From JANLQX01 sp031418775 (GTDB lineage Bacteria; Actinomycetota; Acidimicrobiia; Acidimicrobiales; JANYDT01), in contig JANOJN010000118.1 in the NCBI GenBank assembly GCA_031418775.1, positions 1-10,574 on the forward strand: a DNA stretch of 10,574 bases, read 5' to 3'. The notes under the pieces were generated by a model. The model was not told where the DNA came from and ran no database searches. It saw only the letters and a program-made list of their open reading frames with translations. Position numbers and translations under genes: made by a program. Each line of letters starts with the position of its first letter. Positions within the stretch are counted from its first letter, which is position 1. This document shows positions 1 to 7,261 of the stretch, one piece after another.

Positions 1-1
1 G

Positions 2-1051
2 AACGCCTTCGGCATCAACATCGCATATCAGCCGACCGGATCCGGTGCTGGACGCACGGCGTACCTGGCCGGCACCAACGAATTCGGTGGCTCCGATGTC
101 GCCTTCACCGCAGCAGAGCTCCCGCGAACGAAGGACAAGCCCTTCTTCTACATACCGATCACCATCGGCGGCATTGCGGTCATCTACAAGATTCCGGGGG
201 TGACCGAGCTGAAGCTCTCCGGTCCCACGCTCGCCAAAATCTTCTCCGGCGCAGTGCAGAAGTGGAACGATGACGCCATCGCAAAAGAGAACTCGGGCGT
301 GACCCTCCCGGATCAGGTCATCCGCGTGATTGTCCGTTCCGACTCGTCGGGGACCTCGAACGTGTTCAGCGACTACCTTTCGACCGTCGGCAAAGGCGCC
401 TGGAAAGCCGGAGCCACGAGCAACTTCCCGCCGCCCCCAGGCAATGGCATCGCCCAGCGGGGCTCCGACGGCGTGACGAACTACGTCGCCGGGAGCCAGG
501 GCGATTTCTCCGTCACGTATTCCGAAGTGAGTTTCGCCACCGAGCGTAAGCTGAGCGTCGCCAAGGTCATCAATGCCGCTGGCAATGCCGTGACGCCGGA
601 CCCGGCCAACGTGACCGAAGCGATGGCTGGCGCTGCCGTCAACGACGACGGAACATTGTTCCTCAACTACAACGCGCCGGGCGGGGACGCGTACCCGATC
701 TCGACCACCGCCTATCTCATCGTCCCCCAGAACCTCGACAAGGCCAAGGGCGATGTACTGCGGACCTTCCTCACCTATTCTGTCGGCGAGTGCCAGAAGA
801 AGGCGGAGAAGAACGGCTACGCACCTCTGCCGACGTCGCTCGTGAAGCTTTCACTGTCGAACATCGACAAGATCAACCCGGGCTCCTCCGCCGTGCCCAC
901 CGTGGGCGGTGCGCCCGCTGCCACCCCTTCGGCCGCTCCGACGACGGCAGCGCCTGTGGCCTCCGCCGCCCCGGCGACCAAGGCGACGGCAACTACCAAG
1001 AAGCCGGTCACCAAGAAGAAGATCGTGAAGAAGACCACGAAGAAGAAGTGA
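2..1051 (+). CDS. pstS: Phosphate ABC transporter substrate-binding protein PstS (5' end missing)
   Basis: This is the extracytoplasmic phosphate-binding component of the Pst high-affinity importer, which hands phosphate to the PstC/PstA permease. The frame is open from base 2, so the signal peptide and N-terminal lobe lie outside the window. Visible PstS hallmarks are the phosphate-contacting TGSGAGR stretch just after the left edge, the GGSDVAFTAAELP segment, the LSGPTLAKIFSG and KWNDDAI region, and RSDSSGTSNVFSDYLS. After the fold ends near KLSLSNIDKI there is an unusual tail of about 55 residues, first Ala/Pro/Thr-rich and then very Lys-rich, ending in KKTTKKK. A typical PstS ends soon after the folded domain. 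A sensor kinase gene follows 27 nt after the stop. Family assignment is secure; the function of the tail is unknown. Confidence 0.95.
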   Translation, partial: NAFGINIAYQPTGSGAGRTAYLAGTNEFGGSDVAFTAAELPRTKDKPFFYIPITIGGIAVIYKIPGVTELKLSGPTLAKIFSGAVQKWNDDAIAKENSGVTLPDQVIRVIVRSDSSGTSNVFSDYLSTVGKGAWKAGATSNFPPPPGNGIAQRGSDGVTNYVAGSQGDFSVTYSEVSFATERKLSVAKVINAAGNAVTPDPANVTEAMAGAAVNDDGTLFLNYNAPGGDAYPISTTAYLIVPQNLDKAKGDVLRTFLTYSVGECQKKAEKNGYAPLPTSLVKLSLSNIDKINPGSSAVPTVGGAPAATPSAAPTTAAPVASAAPATKATATTKKPVTKKKIVKKTTKKK

Positions 1052-1065
1052 GGATCCGGCGATCG

Positions 1066-1071
1066 TAGGCT
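1066..1071 (+). promoter_or_regulatory. Putative -10 box (TAGGCT) of a leaderless promoter for the sensor kinase
   Basis: TAGGCT lies 7 nt before the GTG start at 1079, in the short gap after pstS. That spacing puts transcription start at or next to the start codon. There is no Shine-Dalgarno sequence before the GTG and no convincing -35 hexamer. The box suggests the kinase/regulator pair can be transcribed independently of pstS. Inferred from sequence only. Confidence 0.5.
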
Positions 1072-1078
1072 CAGCCCC

Positions 1079-2446
1079 GTGCTGCTCGCCCACCTCGTTG
1101 GCGCCTCGACTGTCGCAGTCGATGGCGGACCGCTTTTCGCAACGGCAGTTGTTGCCGTCTCCGTTCCGGCGCTGGTCGCCGAGGGCCTCCTGACCGGGGC
1201 TCTCGGCGCAGCCGTGGCGAACGCTCTCGCCAATCGGCGTCACCGGGTGCGGCTCGAAGCGGCCGCGTCCGCCGCCACGACCGCCCAGCAGACGACCTCC
1301 AGGTCGGACGCCGAGCTCCGCGCTCGATCGAACGACCTCGCGACGATCGCCTGCGCGGCGCGAGCGCTCCCGATGGGGATCGTCGTGGTCGGTGCCGACG
1401 GAACGGAGCTGATGCGCAACGACGAAGCAGCATTGGTCCTCGGCCCCGCCGAGGGGAAGCGGGAGCACCGCTCCGACGGTGAGGTGATGGCCGGCGGCAC
1501 CCTTCGTCGGCTGTTGGAGCGAGGCGCGAGCGGGGATCGGGGACGGGAGACGCTCGAGATCGTCGGACCGCCGCGGCGTTCGTTCGTCGTGCTCGCCGAA
1601 CCGATCGGAGAGTCCGTCAACGGGAGGTTCGCCGTGGTCGGTACCGTCACCGACGTCAGTGAGCAGCGGCGAACCGATGCCATGCGCCAGGACTTCATCA
1701 CCAACGTGAGCCACGAACTGCGGACGCCGGTCGGGGCCGTGGCCGTGCTGGCCGAGACGCTCTCCGAAGAGAGCGATCCGGCGATCGTCGCCCGCCTGAC
1801 GGCACGACTCGAGTCCGAGGCCCATCGCCTTTCGGCGATGGTCGATGACCTGCTGGCGCTCGGCACGGTGGAGTCGGGCGGGGTCGGCGAGGATCTGCTT
1901 CCGGTACCCGAGCTCATCGACGAGGCAATCGAGCGTGCCCGGGTCAGCGCCGAGACGCGGCGTGTGCCGATCGTGATCGACGACGTCGGGCGCGGCCTCG
2001 CCGTGCACGGCGATCGACGTCAGCTGGTGACGGCCCTGCACAACCTCTTGGAGAACGCGCTGAAGTACTCCGACAAGGGCACACCCGTCCGGGTCGGCGC
2101 GTCGGTCCGTCGAGGCGACACGACGAACGCGACCCGCATCGCCATCGACGTTGCCGATCAAGGTATCGGGATCCCGACTCGCGACCAGGAGCGGATCTTC
2201 GAGCGCTTCTACCGGGTCGATCGGGCCCGGGCCCGCGACACGGGTGGCAGCGGTCTGGGTCTTGCCATCGTCCGCCACGTCATGCTGAACCACAACGGAG
2301 AGGTGAGCGTTCGCTCCGTCGAGGGCGAGGGCTCCACGTTCACGCTTCTGATCCCTGGCGTCGCGCTCGACACACGCGACTCGCCGACCTCCCGAGTCCC
2401 CGACACGATGCCCGTCGCTCACGACGAACGCCACGAAAGAGTCTGA
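1079..2446 (+). CDS. Membrane-associated sensor histidine kinase, SenX3/PhoR-like
   Basis: A 455-aa two-component sensor kinase, most likely for phosphate limitation given pstS upstream and a RegX3/PhoB-like regulator downstream. Residues about 17-50 are hydrophobic and form one long or two short membrane segments, followed by a basic stop-transfer stretch (RRHRVR). A PAS-like region spans about 88-195. The HisKA dimerisation domain contains SHELRTP with the phospho-accepting His at 212. The HATPase domain has the N box (ENALKY, Asn326), G1 box (DQGIGIP, 360-366), F box (FERFYRV) and G2 box (GGSGLGLAI, 389-397), so all catalytic motifs are intact. The GTG start is chosen because it sits 7 nt behind a TAGGCT box and keeps the hydrophobic N-terminus. 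The last 25 or so residues are a polar tail. The stop overlaps the regulator start by one base. The senX3/phoR assignment is inferred from layout and context. Confidence 0.92.
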   Translation: MLLAHLVGASTVAVDGGPLFATAVVAVSVPALVAEGLLTGALGAAVANALANRRHRVRLEAAASAATTAQQTTSRSDAELRARSNDLATIACAARALPMGIVVVGADGTELMRNDEAALVLGPAEGKREHRSDGEVMAGGTLRRLLERGASGDRGRETLEIVGPPRRSFVVLAEPIGESVNGRFAVVGTVTDVSEQRRTDAMRQDFITNVSHELRTPVGAVAVLAETLSEESDPAIVARLTARLESEAHRLSAMVDDLLALGTVESGGVGEDLLPVPELIDEAIERARVSAETRRVPIVIDDVGRGLAVHGDRRQLVTALHNLLENALKYSDKGTPVRVGASVRRGDTTNATRIAIDVADQGIGIPTRDQERIFERFYRVDRARARDTGGSGLGLAIVRHVMLNHNGEVSVRSVEGEGSTFTLLIPGVALDTRDSPTSRVPDTMPVAHDERHERV

Positions 2447-3174
2447 TGCCACCCGATGTGATCACCGTCCTGGTCGTCGAAGACGAAGAGTCCTTCGTCG
2501 ATGCGCTCACGCTCTCTCTCCAACGCGACGGGTTCCGGGTGCTGGTCGCTCGCGACGGGCTGGAGGCGCTCGACGTCTTCAAGCGGGAGTCACCCGACCT
2601 CGTCCTGCTCGACGTGATGTTGCCGAAGCTCTCCGGCATCGATGTATGCCGGGCCATCCGTGTGCTCGGCACCACGCCCGTGATCATGGTGACTGCGAAG
2701 ACGAGCGAGATCGATGCCGTCGTCGGTCTCGAGGTGGGAGCCGACGACTACATCGCCAAGCCGTTCCGGATCCGCGAGCTCGTCGCCCGCATCCGTGCGG
2801 TACTGCGTCGGGGTCCGGTCGCCGGTGGCGTTCCCGCGAACTCGACGGCGGGCCCCCACCACGAGGACCATCACGAAGCAGTTGCCGTTGGCGATGTCCG
2901 GCTCGATCCCGAGAGTCATGAGGTCACGATTCGTGGCATCACCGTGGCGTTTCCGCTGAAGGAGTTCGAGCTGCTCGAACTGCTTCTCGAGAACGCCGGC
3001 CGCGTGCTCACGCGAGAGGTGCTGATCGACCGGATCTGGGGCCACGACTATGTGGGGGACACGAAGACCCTCGACGTGCACATCAAGCGGCTGCGGTCCA
3101 AGGTGGAGACGGACCCTTCGAACCCGACCCGGATCCTGACGATCCGAGGGTTGGGGTACAAGTACTCGCGCTAG
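2446..3174 (+). CDS. OmpR/PhoB-family response regulator, RegX3-like
   Basis: A 242-aa winged-helix transcription factor and the likely partner of the kinase immediately upstream; the ATG overlaps the kinase TGA (TGATG), so the pair is translationally coupled. The receiver domain (about 6-121) has the acidic cluster VEDEE (12-14), phospho-acceptor Asp56 in LLDVMLP, the switch Thr83 in MVTAK and Lys105 in AKPF. The DNA-binding domain (about 147-241) has the FPLKEFELLELL, GRVLTRE, IWGHDY and DVHIKRLRSKVE segments, ending in the family's RGLGYKY. Next to pstS it probably controls phosphate-starvation genes. The linker is unusual: residues 138-143 are HHEDHH. Family assignment is secure. The target operon is an inference, because no PHO-box array is visible in the window and the pstS promoter is not included. 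Confidence 0.93.
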   Translation: MPPDVITVLVVEDEESFVDALTLSLQRDGFRVLVARDGLEALDVFKRESPDLVLLDVMLPKLSGIDVCRAIRVLGTTPVIMVTAKTSEIDAVVGLEVGADDYIAKPFRIRELVARIRAVLRRGPVAGGVPANSTAGPHHEDHHEAVAVGDVRLDPESHEVTIRGITVAFPLKEFELLELLLENAGRVLTREVLIDRIWGHDYVGDTKTLDVHIKRLRSKVETDPSNPTRILTIRGLGYKYSR

Positions 3175-3226
3175 GGCCGGTCGACAACCCGTCCGACGCT
3201 CCGCCCCGACGGTCGCACCCCGCTCG

Positions 3227-3232
3227 TACACT
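3227..3232 (+). promoter_or_regulatory. Putative -10 box (TACACT) of a leaderless promoter for the MFS gene
   Basis: TACACT ends 9 nt before ATG 3242 in the 67-bp gap after the response regulator. No Shine-Dalgarno sequence lies between the box and the ATG, so the transcript is probably leaderless or nearly so. No clear -35 element is seen. The rest of the gap (3175-3226) holds nothing recognisable and no convincing terminator. Confidence 0.45.
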
Positions 3233-3241
3233 TCGAAGTCC

Positions 3242-4636
3242 ATGGGTGCGCGATCGAAGGAGTTCTCCGGCGAGGGCTGGCGGCCCCTGACCAGACCGCC
3301 CGACTTCGACGGTTCCTTCCGGCTCCCGACGAGCGCGTTCGGTCGCTTCGCCGTCGCCCACGCCGCGAGCGCCGCCGGCGACACACTCATCACCATCGGG
3401 CTCGCCCAGACCCTCTTCTTCGTGTCGCCCGACGAGGCCCGCGGCCGCGTCATCTTGTACCTCGTTCTGACGCTCGCCCCGTTTGCCGTCGTGTCGCCGT
3501 TCATTGGGCCGCTCGTCGACCGCATGGCGGCGCAGCGCAAATGGGTCGTGGTCGGAGCCGCGGTTCTACGCGCCGTCCTGTGCCTTCTCATGGCACGCGA
3601 CACGAAGAGCCTGCTGCTCTTTCCCGAGGCGTTCGCGACCCTGGTCCTCAGCAAGGGGTACGCCGTCGCCCGAAGCTCGTTGGTTCCCGATGTCGTTGCC
3701 GACCAGTCGCAACTCGTGCGGGCGAACTCCCGGCTCACGATCATCTCCGGCCTTGCCGGCTTCGTCATCGCCCTCCCGGGCGGGCTGCTGTCGCACTTCG
3801 GTGCGTCATGGGTCCTCTCGCTCGGTGTGATCGTCTTTGGGATCGCCACGTTCCTCGCGATGCGTATCCAGATGGTCGCACGCCCGAATGCCGTCGAGCC
3901 CGAATCCTCGCCCGACGTCGTCTTCGATGACCAGCAGTCACGCCGCGACGAACGGGTGCGGGTCACGGCGTTTCGTCTCGCCGGTATCGCGATGTCGGTG
4001 CAGCGGGCGCTGGTCGGGTTCGTGACGTTCCTCGTCGCGTTCACCTTCAAGGACGAAGGCGCCCCCACCTGGTGGCTCGGCCTTGTCGCCGGTGCCGGTG
4101 TCGCCGGAGGCCTCTTGGGCGCGGCGATCGCCCCTCGACTCCGACGGGTCGCCGACGAGGGACGAATCCTGCTCGGCTCACTCGTCACCGTCACGCTGTG
4201 CTGCCTGCTCGGGGTGCTGTGGAGCGGCCGTGTCGGTGCCATGTTCGTCGCCGGCTCGATCGGCCTGGGCGCCTCGATCTCCCGGTTGGCGTTCGATGCG
4301 ATCGTGCAGAGCGAAGACACGGGAACCGTCGGTGCCCGATTCGCCCGATTCGAGACGAAGTTCCAACTCGCTTGGGTCGTCGGCGCCCTGATCCCGGTGA
4401 TCTTCTCGGTCTCACGGACCATCGGCAGTGCGCTGATGGGTTTGGCCGGAGTCGCGGCCACCGTGATCCATGCGGGTGGCGAGCGGGCGCTTTCCCGAAT
4501 CGACGACACGGTGCGGGCCGGCGCGTCGGTATGGCGTCGGCCGGACCGCCCCGTGGCAACCGACTGGGAACGGCCTGACGACTGGTCGCTGGACGACGAC
4601 GGGGCCGGCCCAGGCGAACGGCCGGCGAAGCGGTAA
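3242..4636 (+). CDS. Major facilitator superfamily (MFS) permease, substrate unknown
   Basis: A 464-aa integral membrane protein with about 12 predicted hydrophobic segments between residues about 34 and 412, flanked by a roughly 30-residue polar N-terminus and a roughly 50-residue charged, Asp/Arg-rich C-terminus. The loop between helices 2 and 3 carries the MFS motif-A pattern GPLVDRMAAQRK (89-100). The SLVPDVVADQSQLVRANSRL stretch (146-165) matches the post-helix-4 region of MFS_1/MFS_3-type exporters. A polar central loop (about 211-240) separates the two halves. It acts in the cytoplasmic membrane as a secondary transporter, probably a proton-coupled exporter, but nothing in the sequence identifies the substrate. 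It is a stand-alone gene that converges on the next gene, with only 7 nt between the two stops. The start is supported by the TACACT box 9 nt upstream. Confidence 0.87.
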   Translation: MGARSKEFSGEGWRPLTRPPDFDGSFRLPTSAFGRFAVAHAASAAGDTLITIGLAQTLFFVSPDEARGRVILYLVLTLAPFAVVSPFIGPLVDRMAAQRKWVVVGAAVLRAVLCLLMARDTKSLLLFPEAFATLVLSKGYAVARSSLVPDVVADQSQLVRANSRLTIISGLAGFVIALPGGLLSHFGASWVLSLGVIVFGIATFLAMRIQMVARPNAVEPESSPDVVFDDQQSRRDERVRVTAFRLAGIAMSVQRALVGFVTFLVAFTFKDEGAPTWWLGLVAGAGVAGGLLGAAIAPRLRRVADEGRILLGSLVTVTLCCLLGVLWSGRVGAMFVAGSIGLGASISRLAFDAIVQSEDTGTVGARFARFETKFQLAWVVGALIPVIFSVSRTIGSALMGLAGVAATVIHAGGERALSRIDDTVRAGASVWRRPDRPVATDWERPDDWSLDDDGAGPGERPAKR

Positions 4637-4643
4637 CGAGCCC

Positions 4644-5951
4644 TCAGTCCGTCAATCCAATGCGGGCTAACCACAGTCCCGGAGCGGCGAGCTCGGCTTC
4701 GGTCGGCAAACGGTCGGGGCCGTCGAAGAGGGCGAGGAGACCGTCGTGGCCGGAGCGTTCGAGGATGCCGCCGACGAAGGTCCTCCCGTCGTCGAGCCCG
4801 GCCTGGTCCACGCCGATACCGAGCAGGTGCTCGACCAGGCGGGTGCCGTTGTCGCGGTCGAGTCGTCTTCTCCGCAGCGCCTCGACGACCTGGCGATTGT
4901 CGTTGAGCAACCGAGCACCGATCGCCGAGGAGAGGTAATCGATCGCCCCGAGTACGGGGATGATGACAAGTCGCAGCTGGGCCCGCAGGCGGAGCTGTTC
5001 GGCGGTCGGCTCGCCGGAGAGCATCGCGTCTGGGGACGGACCATCTGGCGCCGGCCCGCCCAGAAGTCCGCCCAGCCCGCCTCCGAGCAGGGCGGTGAGC
5101 CCGCCCATGTCACCCAGTCCCGACGGGTCGAGCTGTCCCGCCGACGCGTGAGCGATCGTCAGGCGGGTGATCGGCTCGCCGATGTGGCGGAGTCCGAGGA
5201 TCGCATGCGAGACGAGGTCGCGGACGATGATCTGGATGGCGGCGTGATCGGCTGGGAGCGACCAGGATTCGGAGAACTCGGCGACAGCGCGGTTGACCAC
5301 GAGAACGCGCGTCGCTGGGGTTCGCGGTACGACGAGGTCGTAGGACCCGAGCGCCGTGGTCGCGAGTTGGCCGAGGAGTGTCCCTGCCTGCATGGCGGCA
5401 ACCGTCGGTGCGATCATCTTCGCCAGGCCGGCGAACCCGCCCGGGAACGCTCCGAGGCCGAGGGCCTGGAGCTGTCCGGCGAGGTCGTCATCGGTGTCGT
5501 CGGGGTCCGGGGTGAACGCCGCGCCCACGCTGCCGGCGAGCCCGTCGAGGATGGGACGCCACGCCGTGAGCGTTTCCGCCGCCCACTCGGCGCGGGTGCT
5601 GCCGCCGACGGGCGACGGTTTGGGGGACCCGGGAAGCGACAGCCCGGTCACCTCCTCGACCAGAGGAATCGCCCGGGCGGCGATGGTCTCGATGCGGATG
5701 CGTTCGAGCGGCTCCAGATTGGCCTCGACCGTTCCGCCCGCAGCCGTCCAGACGGCGAGATGCCGGGCGAGGTCGGCATTGAGTGGACCCTGTCCGGCCG
5801 TGGTCTGCGCGAACTGGGCGAACAACCCGGCGAGCGGGTTGAGCGTTGCGTCCGGTTGAGGCGGAGGCGTTGACGGGGGCTGGCCGGCGGCAAACGGATC
5901 ACCGGGGAAGGGATCTGGCGGCAGCTCATCGTCGCCGGGGCGCGTGGACAT
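4644..5951 (-). CDS. Zincin_2 (DUF2342) family protein, probably lacking the zinc site
   Basis: A 435-aa soluble protein of the actinobacterial zinc-dependent metalloprotease/putative hydrolase family (Zincin_2). Family features are the Pro-rich N-terminus (about 11-35), LAGLFAQFAQ, the Gly/Ala-rich central part (GLAKMIAPTVAAMQAGTLLGQLA), YDLVVPR, and the C-terminal block with RRRRLDRDNGTRLVEHLLGI, FVGGILERSG, LPTEAEL and P-GLWLARIG. Where members normally carry HExxH, this protein reads VRDLVSH (243-249). Where a further ligand Glu is expected before the helix 'G-x-x-(D/E)-x-V', it reads VLGAIDYLSSAIG (333-345). Both zinc-ligand sites therefore look lost, suggesting a pseudoenzyme with a structural or binding role. 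A Gly/Leu-rich low-complexity segment lies at about 279-300. The ATG is 6 nt behind a TAGCCT box. My alignment is from memory of the family, so the loss needs checking. Confidence 0.8.
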   Translation of the reverse strand: MSTRPGDDELPPDPFPGDPFAAGQPPSTPPPQPDATLNPLAGLFAQFAQTTAGQGPLNADLARHLAVWTAAGGTVEANLEPLERIRIETIAARAIPLVEEVTGLSLPGSPKPSPVGGSTRAEWAAETLTAWRPILDGLAGSVGAAFTPDPDDTDDDLAGQLQALGLGAFPGGFAGLAKMIAPTVAAMQAGTLLGQLATTALGSYDLVVPRTPATRVLVVNRAVAEFSESWSLPADHAAIQIIVRDLVSHAILGLRHIGEPITRLTIAHASAGQLDPSGLGDMGGLTALLGGGLGGLLGGPAPDGPSPDAMLSGEPTAEQLRLRAQLRLVIIPVLGAIDYLSSAIGARLLNDNRQVVEALRRRRLDRDNGTRLVEHLLGIGVDQAGLDDGRTFVGGILERSGHDGLLALFDGPDRLPTEAELAAPGLWLARIGLTD

Positions 5952-5957
5952 GGTTTC

Positions 5958-5963
5958 AGGCTA
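5958..5963 (-). promoter_or_regulatory. Putative -10 box (TAGCCT) of a leaderless promoter for the Zincin_2 gene
   Basis: On the minus strand TAGCCT lies exactly 6 nt before ATG 5951, so the predicted +1 is the A of the start codon. A weak -35-like TCGAGG (plus-strand 5981-5986) stands 17 nt further upstream. No Shine-Dalgarno sequence is present. Confidence 0.5.
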
Positions 5964-6015
5964 CGACGACCGCCGAGTCACCTCGACCGTGGGCCGGCTG
6001 GCTCGCTTGGGCCAG

Positions 6016-6067
6016 GAAAGCCGGGGAAAAGGAAAGCCTGCTGGCCCGAGAAAGCCAGCTGGCCCAC
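6016..6067. repeat. Tandem 18-bp repeat with an embedded palindrome between divergent genes
   Basis: Two adjacent 18-bp units, GAAAGCCTGCTGGCCCGA (6032-6049) and GAAAGCCAGCTGGCCCAC (6050-6067), match at 15 of the first 16 positions. A third, degenerate copy of the 5' part (GAAAGCC at 6016-6022) precedes them by 16 bp. The second unit contains a perfect 10-bp palindrome, GCCAGCTGGC (6054-6063). The array lies in the 155-bp gap between the divergent Zincin_2 and SDR genes, just upstream of where the -35 region of the SDR gene should be. It could be an operator array or a slippage-derived minisatellite; the sequence alone cannot decide. Confidence 0.55.
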
Positions 6068-6106
6068 ACTCATCGGGCGACCGACCAGACCTGCTTTGCT
6101 GGAGGG

Positions 6107-7201
6107 ATGGCTCCGCCGCAAACCGCCGACCCGAACGGTGTGCCGCCGACCGTCGCCATCACGGGCGTGAGCGGCGCCCTCGGCCGGCGGCTTGTCGCGC
6201 AGCTGGCTGAGCGGTCCGAATGGCGGGTGCTCGGACTTGACCCGGTGCCTTTTCCGGCAGGGGTGGCCAAGCCCCGCTACTTCACCGTGCACCGCGTCGA
6301 TGTCGCCACGACCGATCTCGCCCGTCTGCTCGGCGGCGTCTCGGTGCTCGTTCATCTTGCGACGGGCGATCCCGCATCCCCAACTGCGGTGGACGATGAG
6401 ATGAGGCTGATCCGGCGGACGCTGGCCGCGGCCACCGTGGCCGGTGTCAACCGCCTGATGGTCCTCTCGTCGGCCACCGTGTATGGCGCCTGGGTCGACA
6501 ATCCGGTGCCCCTGACCGAGGAGGCTCCCCTTCGTCCGCACCCCGGCTTCGCGTTCGCGGACCAGAAGCGGGCGTTGGAGCACGAAGTCGGCGTCTGGCT
6601 GGCCGACAATCCTGATGCGAAAGCGGTCATCCTTCGTCCGTGCGTTGCCCTCGGGCATCCGGACGCCCGCGCGTGGCTGGCGAAAGCGACCCGACCGCCA
6701 CTTGCGGCGCGGCTGAGCCACGAGATCGCGCCGCAGCAATATGTGCACATCGACGATCTCGCCGCCGCGTTGCGGATTGCCGTCGAGGCGCTCGTCGACG
6801 GCCGTGTCCAGGGTGTCCTCAACGTGGCGGCCGACGGCTGGCTGACACCGGAGGACGCGCAGGATCTCTTCGGTCCGGCGACCCGCTTTCCGACCGACGG
6901 ACCGCTCGGACAGCGCTTCCTGCGGCTCGTCCGCAACGTCGTCGACGGCGACCGACCCGATGGCATCGATCCGTATCTCGCTCATCCCTGGGTGATCTCC
7001 AACGACCGGATGCGCTCACTCGGCTGGGCCCCCCGGAGTTCCAACGCCGAGGCGCTTGTGGCCAGCCAACGGCCGCTGCCGGGCAGTCAGTTCCTGGCCC
7101 GACATCGCCAGGAGGTCACCCTTGCCGTCGTGGCCGTCGGCCTCACCGGGATGTTCGGCACGGTGGCCTGGTTCGTGAGGCGCTGGCTGCGGCGACGCTG
7201 A
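6107..7201 (+). CDS. NAD-dependent epimerase/dehydratase-like (extended SDR) protein with C-terminal membrane anchor
   Basis: A 364-aa protein. The N-terminal Rossmann fold shows the nucleotide-binding glycine motif TGVSGALG (19-26), an acidic residue after strand 2 (LGLD, Asp45), RVDVATTD (63-70), LVHLA (81-85) and the strand-5 VLSSATVYG (119-127) typical of sugar-nucleotide epimerases and dehydratases. The active-site YxxxK is replaced by FADQK (Phe150, Lys154). ILRPCVALG (175-183) and YVHIDDLAAAL (212-222) are the expected substrate-domain elements. A hydrophobic helix at about 337-357 followed by RRWLRRR suggests a C-terminal membrane anchor with a cytoplasmic basic end. ATG 6107 is chosen because the glycine motif then falls at the usual distance. 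The frame is open further upstream, but that stretch overlaps the divergent promoter and encodes no family sequence. The substrate is unknown, and loss of the Tyr makes classical SDR chemistry doubtful. Confidence 0.85.
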   Translation: MAPPQTADPNGVPPTVAITGVSGALGRRLVAQLAERSEWRVLGLDPVPFPAGVAKPRYFTVHRVDVATTDLARLLGGVSVLVHLATGDPASPTAVDDEMRLIRRTLAAATVAGVNRLMVLSSATVYGAWVDNPVPLTEEAPLRPHPGFAFADQKRALEHEVGVWLADNPDAKAVILRPCVALGHPDARAWLAKATRPPLAARLSHEIAPQQYVHIDDLAAALRIAVEALVDGRVQGVLNVAADGWLTPEDAQDLFGPATRFPTDGPLGQRFLRLVRNVVDGDRPDGIDPYLAHPWVISNDRMRSLGWAPRSSNAEALVASQRPLPGSQFLARHRQEVTLAVVAVGLTGMFGTVAWFVRRWLRRR

Positions 7202-7261
7202 GTGCGGCCGGCGGTGTGGGTACGCAGGCGGCGGCGACCGAGGCGCGACGACCCCCGCCAC

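Noticed and set aside
851..2452. Long minus-strand open frame (533 codons) opposite pstS and the kinase
   Set aside because: It lies antisense to genes with intact family motifs, its protein is Arg/Asp/His-rich with no recognisable domain, and such frames are common in high-GC DNA.
3175..3241. Possible terminator after the response regulator (CCGTC/GACGG around 3189-3212)
   Set aside because: Only about 5 bp of stem with a long loop and no U-tract.
2590..4674. Long minus-strand open frame (694 codons) opposite the regulator and MFS gene
   Set aside because: Low-complexity Arg/Ser/Thr/Pro composition with no domain. It is fully antisense to the response regulator and the MFS permease.
4746..5873. 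Plus-strand open frame (375 codons) opposite the Zincin_2 gene
   Set aside because: The minus strand carries a recognisable family with a well-placed promoter. The plus-strand translation is Arg/Glu/Gly-rich and matches nothing.
6092..6097. TGCTTT as the -10 box of the SDR gene
   Set aside because: The spacing to ATG 6107 (9 nt) fits the leaderless pattern, but the hexamer lacks the essential A at position 2, so I do not list it as a promoter.
5846..6106. Extending the SDR gene upstream to ATG 5846
   Set aside because: It would overlap the Zincin_2 gene and the divergent promoter region, there is no intermediate Met, and the added 87 residues precede the normal N-terminal Rossmann strand without family similarity.
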